Positions 7,422-15,951 of a stretch of DNA of 64,000 nucleotides are shown in pieces. The notes beneath the pieces were generated by a model that was not told where the DNA came from, made no database searches, and saw only the letters and a list, made by a program, of their open reading frames with translations. Source of the stretch: Leifsonia sp. AG29 (GTDB lineage: Bacteria; Actinomycetota; Actinomycetes; Actinomycetales; Microbacteriaceae); assembly GCF_009765225.1 (NCBI RefSeq), contig NZ_VMSF01000001.1, forward strand, positions 2,604,001-2,668,000, in the 5' to 3' direction. How positions within the stretch are numbered: position 1 is the stretch's first letter; each line of letters begins with the position of its first letter. Made by a program: the position numbers and the translations under genes.

Positions 7422-8455
7422 GCCGTTCACCCGACCTGTCCTGGCGCGCCCGCGGCGACCTGTTCAGCAGGCCGTGGGCCGGGCGCATCCGCGACTACGA
7501 CCTGATCAAGGAGGTCACGGTCGGCTTCATCGTCGTGGCGCTCGTGTCGCTCGGCCTGGCCGCGGTCTTCGGCTCGCCGGACGAGCAGAGCGTGACGTTC
7601 CGGTCGTGGTCTACGAGCGACCCGGTCGACTTCGCCACGACCGCCACCGCAGAACTGGCCGGCACCAGCGATACGGCCCAGTACGGGCCTCCTTACAACA
7701 GCACGCCCGATGCTACGCAGACCCTCGGACCGCTCGACCTGCAGAGCTTCTCGGGGGTGCGCCTCCCGATCGACACGGCCCAGGCGTTCGTCCTCCAGCC
7801 GCTGAAGACGCTGCCCGGTCCCTCTGCGGCGGTCGCTCGCTGGCAGAGCGCGAGCGAGGCGCAGCGCACGAAGTGGACGGCGGCCTACGCCAAGGCCCTC
7901 ACCGCTGACAAGGGCGGCGGCCTCCCGCGCGCGACCGCGGCCGAAGGGCCGGTCCCCGCCCTCATCGGAGGGCTGACCGCGATGGCGCGGAGCGGCGCGC
8001 TCGACGGGGCGCTCTCGAGCCAGAGCGGCTTCTACGGGACGAACTACACCCCGTCGATCCTCTTCCTCGGTGACGGGCAGTACTTCCAGACCCTCGCGTC
8101 GGACCGGCATCTGACCGGCGACCAGTGGGGGATGATGAACGAGACCGGCAACTACCCGGGGCAGCCCTGGCTGTGGCTCTTCTCGCTGTTCTACCAGGTC
8201 GAGCCCTTCGCCTCCGCCCCCAACGCCGACCTCGTGGTCGTGCTCATCATGGCGCTCCTGACCGCACTCCTCGCGCTCCTGCCGTTCATCCCCGGGCTGC
8301 GGACCATCCCGAAGTGGATCCCGCTGCATCGGGCCATCTGGCGCGACTACTACGCCCACCGGGCAGCGCCGGCGGCTCCGGTCGCACCCCCGGCGGAAGG
8401 GCTCGCGCCCGACCCTCTGGAGGCGGCGGCCGCACCGCGGAGTGGCGGCTTGTGA
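7418..8455 (+). CDS. Membrane partner of cytochrome b with large extracytoplasmic domain
   Basis: A 345-residue protein starting at GTG 7418, overlapping the cytochrome b stop. It has one N-terminal membrane helix (about residues 33-50), an extracytoplasmic region of about 200 residues with no cysteine or CxxCH haem motif, then a hydrophobic helix (about 270-290). After that comes GLRTIPKWIPLHRAIWRDYY, which resembles the end of the last helices of cytochrome b C-terminal (subunit IV-like) proteins, and an Ala/Pro-rich tail. It is probably the structural counterpart of subunit IV in this reduced complex. Similar genes follow cytochrome b in other actinobacteria, usually labelled hypothetical. 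Function is inferred from the operon. Confidence 0.7.
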   Translation: MSRSPDLSWRARGDLFSRPWAGRIRDYDLIKEVTVGFIVVALVSLGLAAVFGSPDEQSVTFRSWSTSDPVDFATTATAELAGTSDTAQYGPPYNSTPDATQTLGPLDLQSFSGVRLPIDTAQAFVLQPLKTLPGPSAAVARWQSASEAQRTKWTAAYAKALTADKGGGLPRATAAEGPVPALIGGLTAMARSGALDGALSSQSGFYGTNYTPSILFLGDGQYFQTLASDRHLTGDQWGMMNETGNYPGQPWLWLFSLFYQVEPFASAPNADLVVVLIMALLTALLALLPFIPGLRTIPKWIPLHRAIWRDYYAHRAAPAAPVAPPAEGLAPDPLEAAAAPRSGGL

Positions 8456-8531
8456 TCGCTGGCGGCCGGGCGCACACTGTTGACGCGGTTCGCGCCTGCC
8501 CGGCGCTCCGCTGACACCGGCGAGGGGAACC

Positions 8532-8807
8532 ATGACCGAGGCACTGCACCACGACGACCCGGCCGTCGGCCACCCCTCCGGGTACACGGACATGTCGGAG
8601 ATCGTCACCGACTGGTCGCAGCTGTGGCCCAAGCGCGCCTACCTGCTGCGCTCCCCCGACGGGCACGACTACCTGTCGACGTTCGGCGGCCCCGGCGAGC
8701 AGGAGGGGTCGGCGACCTTCTTCGTGCACGCTCCGGGCTACGACGGCGAGATGACCCTGAACCCCGGCGACGGGTGGACGGTGCTGCGGGCGGCACCGGA
8801 GCAGTAG
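8532..8807 (+). CDS. Small conserved protein of unknown function
   Basis: A 91-residue soluble acidic protein with a good ribosome site (GAGGGG before ATG). No domain is recognised. It is rich in Asp, Gly and aromatic residues, with no membrane segment or signal peptide. Its stop codon lies inside a symmetrical hairpin shared with the convergent gene. Confidence 0.65.
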   Translation: MTEALHHDDPAVGHPSGYTDMSEIVTDWSQLWPKRAYLLRSPDGHDYLSTFGGPGEQEGSATFFVHAPGYDGEMTLNPGDGWTVLRAAPEQ

Positions 8808-8837
8808 GTTCCGCCCAGCCCCGGGGGCGCCTACTGC
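8801..8837. terminator. Bidirectional hairpin containing both stop codons
   Basis: GCAGTAGG (8801-8808) pairs perfectly with 8830-8837, with an inner CGCCC/GGGCG stem. The TAG stops of both convergent genes (8805-8807 and, on the minus strand, 8833-8831) are inside the stem. There is no U-tract, so termination strength is uncertain. Confidence 0.6.
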
Positions 8838-9403
8838 GGGTAGGGGGTCTCGCCCCGGTCCAGCATGCCGACGAGCTTCGTCAGCCGGTTGAGCCGGCTC
8901 GTCTCGCTCGGTGCGGTGACGACACGGTGGATGACCGCGTACCGGTTCTGCCGGTTGAGGCGGGCGAAGAGCTCGGCCGCGGCGGGAGAGGCCTCGAGCG
9001 CCTCCCGGAGATCGTCGGGGACCTCGGCCGTCGACGAGCCGGCGTAGGCGCGCTCCCATCGCCCGTCGGCCCGGGCGCGCTCGATCTCGGCGTGCCCGCG
9101 CGGGCGCATGCGCCCCTCCACGACCAGGGCCTCCACGAGGGAGATGTTGCGCTTCGACCACAGGGAGGCGGCGCGTCTCGGCGTGAACCGCTGGAGGAAC
9201 GTGGCGCCGTCGCGCCCGCGCTTCTGCCCGTCGATCCAGCCGCTGCAGAGCGCCTCCAGAAGCGCCGCGTCGTAGCCGAGCGAGGTCGGCTCGGTCGTGC
9301 CGCGCTTGGCGAGCACGAGCCACACGCCGTCGGAGACCCCTTCGTGGCGCTCGAGCCAGGCGCGCCAGGCGGCCGCATCGGCGAGGATCAGCTCGTCGGT
9401 CAT
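8831..9403 (-). CDS. YdeI/OmpD-associated family protein
   Basis: A 190-residue protein with the pattern of the YdeI/OmdA family: an N-terminal WRAWLERHE-type region, the central motif SGWIDGQKRG (about 64-73), the conserved FTPRRAASLWSKRN (about 83-96), and a C-terminal helical domain with PDDLREALEASPAA. The family is widespread; its biochemical role is not established. ATG 9403 is directly preceded by TAGGGT plus six bases on the minus strand, which fits a leaderless transcript. Confidence 0.85.
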   Translation of the reverse strand: MTDELILADAAAWRAWLERHEGVSDGVWLVLAKRGTTEPTSLGYDAALLEALCSGWIDGQKRGRDGATFLQRFTPRRAASLWSKRNISLVEALVVEGRMRPRGHAEIERARADGRWERAYAGSSTAEVPDDLREALEASPAAAELFARLNRQNRYAVIHRVVTAPSETSRLNRLTKLVGMLDRGETPYPQ

Positions 9404-9488
9404 GGCACGACCCTAGCGATCACCGCCGACACCGCCCGGTCCGCCGGGCTCGCGCGCTCGCTCGGGCGTCCGACCCGCCCGACCCCAC

Positions 9489-9544
9489 GAGGTGCTCGTA
9501 GATGCTGCCGACACGCCGCGCGGTCGCGCACCTGCGAGCACCTC
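9489..9544 (+). repeat. 56-bp palindromic repeat, copy 1
   Basis: An imperfect inverted repeat bounded by GAGGTGCTCG (9489-9498) and its exact complement (9535-9544). It is in the same orientation as, and about 80% identical by hand alignment to, the element at 16005-16060, and has exactly the same length. It lies between genes and resembles REP/BIME-type elements. The rest of the interval 9404-9684 holds no gene that I can support. Confidence 0.85.
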
Positions 9545-9684
9545 GAAGGGTCGTTCGGCACATGCAGGCCGGGCGCGGACGCCGGGACCTTGGACCCTCC
9601 GGTCGGGCCGCCGGGCCTCCTAGCCTCGGATCCAGGTGGTCCGCGCTCAGCCCACCACCTGACCGACAGAGGGAGCGCAGAGCC

Positions 9685-9897
9685 ATGCAAGCCGTAGCCG
9701 GAGACTTCATCGTGATCTCGTCGAAGCACGACGACGAACCGAACCGCGTGGGCATGATCCAGGAGGTGCACGGCGAGGACGGCGCGCCGCCTTACGTCGT
9801 CAAGTGGGAGGACAACGGCCACACGACCACGCTCTTCCCGGGCCCCGACGCCCACATCGAGCACCGGCCGGAGGACATCACGGGCGTGCACCCGTAG
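9685..9897 (+). CDS. DUF1918 domain protein
   Basis: A 70-residue protein starting MQAVAGDFIVI and carrying the DUF1918 signature, including VVKWEDNGHTTTLFPGPDA. This small beta-rich fold is common and highly conserved in actinobacteria, with no known activity. The open frame extends upstream to 9502, but that part runs through the palindromic repeat; ATG 9685, with GGGAG upstream, is the sensible start. It is convergent with the GlpP gene, 12 bp away. Confidence 0.9.
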   Translation: MQAVAGDFIVISSKHDDEPNRVGMIQEVHGEDGAPPYVVKWEDNGHTTTLFPGPDAHIEHRPEDITGVHP

Positions 9898-9909
9898 CCT
9901 CCGGCGCTT

Positions 9910-10515
9910 TCACATGAACCAGACGGCCTGATTGGACGAGGCGATGACATTCGCACCCGCCCCCAGCGCGGCGATCACATCCTCCTTATCGCACACCAGG
10001 CCGCCGGCGATGAGCGGGAGCGCCGTCTCCTCGCGCACCCATGCGGTCACCCTCGGCATGCAGCCCGGCAGGATCATCACCGCATCCGGTTCCGACACCT
10101 TCACCTGTTTGGGGAGGTTGTTGTAGCTCAGTGAATCGACGAGGAAGATCCGGTGCACGGCGAGAAGCCCGTTCTTTCTCGCGGCCTGGACCATCGTGGT
10201 CTTCGTGCTCAGGACACCGTCAGCGGCCGTGTGCGCCTTGAGGAAGTCGACGACCACGGGCTTGCTCGCAAAGCCGTCGAGAAGATCCACATCGACGAAG
10301 ACCGTCTTCCCCGCCTTCTTGAGCGCGGCCACGATTCCCGGGATGGTCATGACGGTCCCGAAGAGAACGAAGACGACCGGGCAGGGCGCAGACGCGGCGG
10401 CGCGCAATCCGGCCGCGTCCTTGACGCTGGCGATCACCGGGTGAAGACCGAGCAGTTCGTCGATGCGGGAATCGTCGACTGCGGCCGGCCTGGGTTCGCT
10501 TATCGTTCCGTGCAC
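9910..10515 (-). CDS. glpP: GlpP-type glycerol-3-phosphate-responsive antiterminator
   Basis: A 201-residue protein of the usual GlpP length. The fold is TIM-barrel-like, with family motifs PVVFVLFGTVMTIPGIV, KTVFVDVDLLDGF, GVLSTKTTMVQAARKNG and DAVMILPGCMPRV, and ends IASSNQAVWFM. In Bacillus subtilis GlpP binds glycerol-3-phosphate and the leader RNA of glp genes, letting RNA polymerase pass a leader terminator. GTG 10515 is chosen because GAGGGA lies just upstream; the frame extends to 10797, but only across leader DNA. It is divergent from an operon that has an intrinsic terminator in its leader, an ideal target. The real ligand could be another polyol phosphate. Confidence 0.9.
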   Translation of the reverse strand: MHGTISEPRPAAVDDSRIDELLGLHPVIASVKDAAGLRAAASAPCPVVFVLFGTVMTIPGIVAALKKAGKTVFVDVDLLDGFASKPVVVDFLKAHTAADGVLSTKTTMVQAARKNGLLAVHRIFLVDSLSYNNLPKQVKVSEPDAVMILPGCMPRVTAWVREETALPLIAGGLVCDKEDVIAALGAGANVIASSNQAVWFM

Positions 10516-10650
10516 GGTTCCATCCCTCTTTGACCACGACGTCGGCGGGCCAGGGAGGCTCGCGACGACTCTGTCGCGGGAGATTCTACGCGACCCTCCG
10601 CGCCGCTGATGCGCGGGGGGACGGCTCCGCGGGCGTAGAAGTCGGCACGC

Positions 10651-10679
10651 TTGCTCTCTCGTCGTGTCCGTGTTACCGT
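10651..10679 (+). promoter_or_regulatory. Promoter of the GlpP-linked operon
   Basis: TTGCTC (10651-10656) and TACCGT (10674-10679) are spaced 17 bp apart. Transcription from about 10686 would give a leader of roughly 130 bases carrying two hairpins before the first gene. Confidence 0.55.
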
Positions 10680-10706
10680 CGACCGACCTACCACAACTGA
10701 ACACAT

Positions 10707-10726
10707 GCCCCGGCCAGCGCCGGGGC
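10707..10726 (+). promoter_or_regulatory. Leader hairpin upstream of the terminator
   Basis: GCCCCGGC (10707-10714) pairs perfectly with GCCGGGGC (10719-10726) around a CAGC loop. It lies 19 bases upstream of the leader terminator and could be part of the RNA site recognised by the antiterminator. This role is inferred. Confidence 0.5.
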
Positions 10727-10745
10727 GGTTGCTTGAGACTCAGAG

Positions 10746-10783
10746 AACAGCGACTCCTCCCTTTGGGGGATCGCTGTTTTTTT
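10746..10783 (+). terminator. Leader intrinsic terminator (antitermination target)
   Basis: AACAGCGA (10746-10753) pairs with TCGCTGTT (10771-10778), continued by an inner stem with one bulge around CTTT, then a run of seven T (10777-10783). It sits between the promoter and the first structural gene, 35 bases before GTG 10818, so it would block the operon unless antiterminated. The adjacent GlpP is the obvious candidate regulator. Confidence 0.85.
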
Positions 10784-10817
10784 GTGCCCGAAAACAAGAC
10801 GCAAGGAGAAAGAGACC

Positions 10818-12314
10818 GTGCTGGAGACGCAGGAACTGGAAATCGACGACAAGAGCGCGCTCGCCGGCAAGCGCCTGACCCGCGAGGAGATCGTCGACGC
10901 TTACATCGAGATGCTCGGGAGCGAGCGGGTCATCACCGACGAGCAGACGCTGAAGGACAACAGCGCCGATCGCTACTACAAGGTCGAGAACATCTTCGGG
11001 ATCTACTCGCTTCCCCTGCCGGCCGCCGTTCTCAAGCCGGCCTCTCCGCAGGACGTGGCTCGAATCCTCAGCTTCGCGAACGACCACGGGATCAACGTCG
11101 TTCCCAAGACCGGCGGCTCCGCGACAGAGGGAGGCCTCGAGACCGTCGTCGAGAACTCCATCGTCCTCGACGGTTCCGGCATGAACCGCATCCTCGACAT
11201 CGACATCGAGAACATGCAGGCGACGGTCCAGTGCGGCGTCCGCCTGGAGGATCTGGAGAACGCGGTGCGGGAACTCGGGTACACCACGGGCCACTCCCCT
11301 CAGTCCAAGCCGCTCGCCCAGTACGGCGGACTGCTCGCGACCCGCTCCATCGGCCAGTTCTCGACGCTCTACGGCGGCATCGAGGACATGGTTGTCGGCG
11401 TCGAGACGGTCTTCCCGAACGGCGAGATCTGCCGGATCAAGAACGTGCCGCGCCGCGCCGCAGGCCCGGACATCCGGCACCTCGTCATCGGCAACGAGGG
11501 AGCGCTCAACTTCATCACCGAGGTGACGGTGAAGATCTTCCGCTACTACCCCGAGAACCACCGGTTCTACGGTTACCTGCTCGATGACATGAAGACCGGA
11601 TTCGAGATCCTTCGTGAGGTCGTGGCCCAGGGCTACCGGCCATCGGTTGCGCGTCTCTATGACGGCGAGGACGGCCTCTACCACTTCAAGCACTTCTCCG
11701 AGGGCCGGTGCGTGCTGATCTTCGTTGCCGAGGGACCCAAGGCGATCGCTGATGCGACCGGCGCGGCCATCGAGGAGATCGTCGCGTCGTACGACTCGGC
11801 CGATCGGGTCGATGCTCAATTGATCGAGGACTGGTTCAACCACCTCAATTGGGATGTCTCCAAGATCGAAGAGGAACGGATCGAGATCCGCGAGACGCTC
11901 GTCAACGGCTTCACCACCGAAGTGTCCGCCAACTGGAGCGCCATCCACGACATCTACCAGAACGCGCTGGCGCGGATCCGCAAGGAGATCCCCGCAGAGT
12001 TCACCCTCCTCGGAGGCCACTCCAGCCACAGCTATCTCAACGGCACGAACATGTACTTCGTCTACTACTACAAGGTCGATGTCGAACCCCAGCTCGAGCG
12101 CACGGTGTATCACGACCCGATTCAGAACATCATCGTCGAGGAGACCCTCAAGCTCGGTGGTTCCATGTGCCACCACCACGGGGTCGGGAAGCACCGCACC
12201 CACTTCCTTGCCGACGAGTACGGCTCCTCCCTGTCGATGCTCGAGGCGCTCAAGACCGCGTTCGATCCCAACGGCATCATGAACCGCGGGACGATCTTCC
12301 CGCTCGCCAAGTAG
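10818..12314 (+). CDS. FAD-linked oxidase, alkyl-DHAP-synthase-like
   Basis: A 498-residue flavoenzyme of the PCMH (FAD_binding_4) plus FAD-oxidase C-terminal type. The FAD-binding loop PKTGGSATEGG is at about 97-107. Near the C-terminus CHHHGVGKHR (451-460) matches the histidine motif of alkyldihydroxyacetonephosphate synthases, followed by DPNGIMNRG. Bacterial members of this group act on hydroxyacids or phosphorylated polyol derivatives; the substrate here is unknown. GTG 10818 has AAGGAG nine bases upstream; the frame before it overlaps the leader terminator and is not coding. It is the first gene of an operon with an SDR, a kinase and a transporter. Confidence 0.85.
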   Translation: MLETQELEIDDKSALAGKRLTREEIVDAYIEMLGSERVITDEQTLKDNSADRYYKVENIFGIYSLPLPAAVLKPASPQDVARILSFANDHGINVVPKTGGSATEGGLETVVENSIVLDGSGMNRILDIDIENMQATVQCGVRLEDLENAVRELGYTTGHSPQSKPLAQYGGLLATRSIGQFSTLYGGIEDMVVGVETVFPNGEICRIKNVPRRAAGPDIRHLVIGNEGALNFITEVTVKIFRYYPENHRFYGYLLDDMKTGFEILREVVAQGYRPSVARLYDGEDGLYHFKHFSEGRCVLIFVAEGPKAIADATGAAIEEIVASYDSADRVDAQLIEDWFNHLNWDVSKIEEERIEIRETLVNGFTTEVSANWSAIHDIYQNALARIRKEIPAEFTLLGGHSSHSYLNGTNMYFVYYYKVDVEPQLERTVYHDPIQNIIVEETLKLGGSMCHHHGVGKHRTHFLADEYGSSLSMLEALKTAFDPNGIMNRGTIFPLAK

Positions 12315-12347
12315 CCCGAACACTTCCGCGAAGACGAGGAAACATCC

Positions 12348-13133
12348 ATGACTCTCGATATCTCCGACTTCCAGATGGACTTCTTCTCCCTGAAAGGCAA
12401 GAACGCCATCGTCACCGGAGGCAACACCGGATTGGGCCGAGCCTTCTCCGTGGCTCTCGCCAAGGCCGGTGCCAACGTCCTGGCGGCGAGCATCATGCCG
12501 GACGACGACACAACTCGCGACCTCGTCGAAGCCGCGGGCAGCCGATACGTGTACACGCGATCCGACATCACGGCTCCAGGCGCACCCGCAGACGTCGTCC
12601 GGACGTGCGTCGCCGAGTTCGGCTCCGTGGACATCCTGGTGAACTGCGCGGGCCGCAGCATCAACGAACCCGATGTGACGAAATACACGCGCGAGCAGTG
12701 GGACCCGATGGTGGCACTCAACCTGACCGCCGCGTTCGAGATGTCGCACGAGTGCGCCAAGCACATGATCCAGCAGCGCAGCGGCAAGATCATCAACATC
12801 TGTTCGGTGTTCACGTTCCTGGGCGGCCAGTGGTCGCCCGCGTACGCAGCCACCAAGCACGGCATCGCTGGATTCACGAAGGCGTACTGCGACGAGCTCG
12901 CCCAGTTCGGAATCCAGGTCAACGGCATCGCGCCGGGCTACTACGCCACCGAGCTGACGGCGGCGACCCGAGCCAACTCCGAGACAAATCAGCGGGTGCT
13001 CGACCACATCCCGGCCGGTCGCTGGGGCGAAGTGCAGGATCTGATGGGCGCCACGGTGTTCCTCGCCAGCCGCGCATCGGACTACGTCAACGGTCACATC
13101 CTGACCGTCGACGGCGGGTATCTGGTCCGCTGA
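12348..13133 (+). CDS. Short-chain dehydrogenase/reductase, KduD-like
   Basis: A 261-residue classical SDR. The NAD(P)-binding motif TGGNTGLG is at residues 23-30, NCAG near 99-102, and the catalytic residues Ser153, Tyr166 and Lys170 (YAATK) are present. The GNTGLG form and the ending GHILTVDGGYLVR resemble 2-dehydro-3-deoxy-D-gluconate 5-dehydrogenase and related sugar-acid SDRs. It is the second gene of the GlpP-linked operon, 33 bp after the oxidase with a GAGGAAA ribosome site, and probably interconverts a hydroxyl and a keto group in the same pathway. Confidence 0.87.
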   Translation: MTLDISDFQMDFFSLKGKNAIVTGGNTGLGRAFSVALAKAGANVLAASIMPDDDTTRDLVEAAGSRYVYTRSDITAPGAPADVVRTCVAEFGSVDILVNCAGRSINEPDVTKYTREQWDPMVALNLTAAFEMSHECAKHMIQQRSGKIINICSVFTFLGGQWSPAYAATKHGIAGFTKAYCDELAQFGIQVNGIAPGYYATELTAATRANSETNQRVLDHIPAGRWGEVQDLMGATVFLASRASDYVNGHILTVDGGYLVR

Positions 13134-13158
13134 CTCGCGACCTCGACCGGGACACACC

Positions 13159-14604
13159 ATGACAACGAAGTACATCCTCGGAATCGACGGCGGCTCGCAG
13201 AGCTCGAAGGTCGTCATCTTCGACACCGACGGCCGGGTCGTCTGCCAGGCTGTGGAGGACCTACAGCCGATGTACACGCCCGCGCCGGGCGTGGCCGAAC
13301 ACCCCGGCGACGACCTGTACGACTCCATCGTCGCGGCGGCCTCGCGCGCCATGGCGGCCTTCCCCGGTGATCCCGGGGATATCGTCGGGGTCGGATTGTG
13401 CACGATCCGCTGCTGCCGGGCGCTGACCCGCGCCGACGGGACCCTGGCCGAACCGGTCCAGAGCTGGATGGATCGGCGTCTTTCGGTCAACTACGTGCAC
13501 AACAATCCCGAGGTCGCGCACGTGACCACCGCCTCCGGTTACCTCATGGGGCGTCTCACCGGGCAGCTCGTCGACACGGTCGCCAACTACATCGGGCCGT
13601 GGCCGGTCGACGTGCGAACGTGGGACTGGTTCAGCGATCCGAGCGTGTTCGACTCCTTCGACATCGACCGGTCGATGCTCTATCGCCTCCAGCTCCCCGG
13701 GGAGGTGGGGGGCGTGGTGAGCGAAGCGTTCGCCGCGAGCACCGGCATTCCGGCGGGCATCCCCGTCGTGCACACCGCGAACGACAAGGCCGCGGAGGCG
13801 CTCGGTGCGGGATTGCGCGACGAGACCACGGGACTCGTGTCCCTCGGCACCTATATCGCCGGCATGGTCGTCGGGCGCGATTACGTCGAGTCGCCCCGGA
13901 GCTTCTTCACGAACTTCGCCTCGGAGCCCTACCGGTACATCTACGAATCCGGTGGCATTCGTCGCGGCATGTGGACCGTGTCGTGGCTGCGAGATCTCCT
14001 CGGCTCCGAGGTCTCGGACGGTGCGCGATCGTCAGGAATCAGCGCCGAGGAGCACCTCAATCGACTGGCCGCCAGCGTCCCCCCGGGGAGCGATGGCCTG
14101 ATGTGCCTCCTCGACTGGCTGGCGCCTCCCGACAAACCGCACCGGAAGGGCGCTTTCATCGGCTTCGACGAACGTCACGGAGTCGCACACATGTACCGGT
14201 CCATCCTGGAAGGCATCGCCTACAGCATGAAACGGGCGATGACGGCCATGGAGGACGAGCTCGGGATCCGGGTCGAGCGGCTCGTCCTCTCGGGCGGAGG
14301 CTCCGCCAGCGACCTCTGCATGCAGATCTTCGCCGACGTCTTCGCCATCCCGGTGCTGCGCAACGAGGTCCGCGACGCTGCCGGCCTCGGTGCCGCTATC
14401 TGCGTCGCCGTCGCTTGCGGGATCGATGCGACGTTCGACGAGGCCGCTCAACGGATGGTCCGGAGAGCGGACACCTTCTATCCCGATCCCAGCACGGCCC
14501 GGCTCTACGAGGAGTTGGGCAGCGTCTACGCCGATATCCGCGACCACACCGATCCCCTGCTCGAACGCACTCACCGCATCCTGTCCAACCAAAGGGAGAA
14601 ATAA
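13159..14604 (+). CDS. FGGY-family carbohydrate/polyol kinase
   Basis: A 481-residue kinase of normal FGGY length. The N-terminal phosphate-binding motif ILGIDGGSQSSKVVIFD is at 6-22, and the C-terminal FGGY motif VERLVLSGGGSASDLCMQI is near 371-389. It transfers the ATP gamma-phosphate to a sugar or polyol. It differs from typical glycerol, xylulose and gluconate kinases in the substrate-binding half (for example NYIGPWPVDVRTWDWFSD), so the substrate cannot be assigned. Its place between an SDR and an MFS transporter under an apparent GlpP-controlled leader suggests a polyol-type substrate. Confidence 0.88.
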   Translation: MTTKYILGIDGGSQSSKVVIFDTDGRVVCQAVEDLQPMYTPAPGVAEHPGDDLYDSIVAAASRAMAAFPGDPGDIVGVGLCTIRCCRALTRADGTLAEPVQSWMDRRLSVNYVHNNPEVAHVTTASGYLMGRLTGQLVDTVANYIGPWPVDVRTWDWFSDPSVFDSFDIDRSMLYRLQLPGEVGGVVSEAFAASTGIPAGIPVVHTANDKAAEALGAGLRDETTGLVSLGTYIAGMVVGRDYVESPRSFFTNFASEPYRYIYESGGIRRGMWTVSWLRDLLGSEVSDGARSSGISAEEHLNRLAASVPPGSDGLMCLLDWLAPPDKPHRKGAFIGFDERHGVAHMYRSILEGIAYSMKRAMTAMEDELGIRVERLVLSGGGSASDLCMQIFADVFAIPVLRNEVRDAAGLGAAICVAVACGIDATFDEAAQRMVRRADTFYPDPSTARLYEELGSVYADIRDHTDPLLERTHRILSNQREK

Positions 14605-14608
14605 GAAC

Positions 14609-15928
14609 ATGTCCGCAGCCGTGAAATCAAGGAAGATTTTTCAGCTCGCCCTGCTGATCCTGTCAGCCGGATCGATCTACCCACTCGTCTACCTCCGAGA
14701 GAATTTCCAGTCGTCGATCCTGTCGGTCTTCGGGATGAGCAACGCCGAGCTCGCGAACCTGTATTCACTTCTCGGGATCATGTTCGTGGTCGGCTATTTT
14801 CCCAGCGGATGGCTGGCCGACAAGTTCCCGACGAAGTGGCTGCTCATCTTCTCGCTCACCCTCACCGCGGCCACGGGCATCTTCTACGCCCAGATTCCCG
14901 ACAAGTCCCTCCTGGTCTACGTGTTCCTGGTGTGGGGCTTCTCCACGGTCTTCACGTTTTGGAGCGCACTGCTCAAGGCCGTGAACCTTCTCGCCGACAA
15001 GAGCGAGGAAGGCCGATTCTTCGGCGCCCTCGACGGCGGACGCGGGGTCGTCGAGGCCACGCTCGGCAGCATCGCGGTCGCGATCTTCGCTGCAATCGTC
15101 GGCCACAGCACGAATCTCGCGCAGACCAAGGCCGGACTTCAAGCCGTCGTCTACATGTACAGTGGCGTGCTCATCATCATCGCCATCCTGCTGTTCTTCG
15201 TCTTCTCCGGCAATGAGGAGCGATCCGTGCGGCGGACGGACGGCGGCCGCCCGGAGTCGACGTTCCGGGCGCTCCGCGAGATCGTGAAGGTGCGCGAGGT
15301 GTGGGTGATGTGCGTCGTGCTGTTCTGCGGGTACTCCCTCTTCTGGAGCTACTACTACTTCAACGGCTTCCTCACCACCAATCACGCGGTGTCCCCGGTC
15401 TCCGCCGGCGTGGTCACGGTCATCGTGCTCTGGATGCGGCCCGTCGGGGGCTTCGGAGGCGGCTTCATCGCCGACAAGCTGGGTCAGGGCCGAGTCCTGG
15501 CGGTGGCCATGGTCATCGCATCGCTGGGGCTGGTGGCGCTGGCCATGATCCCGAGCAGCGCTGCCGTCTTCTTCGTGTGCGCGCTGGTCGTCTTCGTCGG
15601 CCTGTTCCTCTACGTCATCCGCGGCGTGTACTGGTCACTTCTCGCTTACTGCCGGGTCCCTCTCGCCGCGACGGGTATCGCCATCGGACTGATCTCGCTG
15701 ATCGGCTACCTGCCGGACGTCATCCTGCCGATGATCAGCAGCGCCATCTACACGGCGTATGGCAAGGATGTCGCCGGCGCGAACAGCCTCTACTTCATCA
15801 TCACAGCAGGGATCGGACTGGTCGGCGCAGTGGCGGCCGGCTACTTCGCCGTCCTGATGAAGCGGCGGAAGGCCGCCGAACCCCTACTGGACGCCGCCGC
15901 GGAGGATCGCGCGACCGTTCAGCAGTAG
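14609..15928 (+). CDS. MFS transporter (YihN-like)
   Basis: A 439-residue major-facilitator protein with 12 hydrophobic segments. The loop between helices 2 and 3 carries GYFPSGWLADKFPTKW, the usual MFS motif A region, and the start LRENFQSSILSVFGMSNAEL resembles the YihN-like group. It starts four bases after the kinase stop, with GGGAG upstream, and closes the operon. It most likely imports the compound degraded by the upstream enzymes. A hairpin follows. Confidence 0.88.
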   Translation: MSAAVKSRKIFQLALLILSAGSIYPLVYLRENFQSSILSVFGMSNAELANLYSLLGIMFVVGYFPSGWLADKFPTKWLLIFSLTLTAATGIFYAQIPDKSLLVYVFLVWGFSTVFTFWSALLKAVNLLADKSEEGRFFGALDGGRGVVEATLGSIAVAIFAAIVGHSTNLAQTKAGLQAVVYMYSGVLIIIAILLFFVFSGNEERSVRRTDGGRPESTFRALREIVKVREVWVMCVVLFCGYSLFWSYYYFNGFLTTNHAVSPVSAGVVTVIVLWMRPVGGFGGGFIADKLGQGRVLAVAMVIASLGLVALAMIPSSAAVFFVCALVVFVGLFLYVIRGVYWSLLAYCRVPLAATGIAIGLISLIGYLPDVILPMISSAIYTAYGKDVAGANSLYFIITAGIGLVGAVAAGYFAVLMKRRKAAEPLLDAAAEDRATVQQ

Positions 15929-15951
15929 GTTGCGGTCCGACCGGGAACAGC

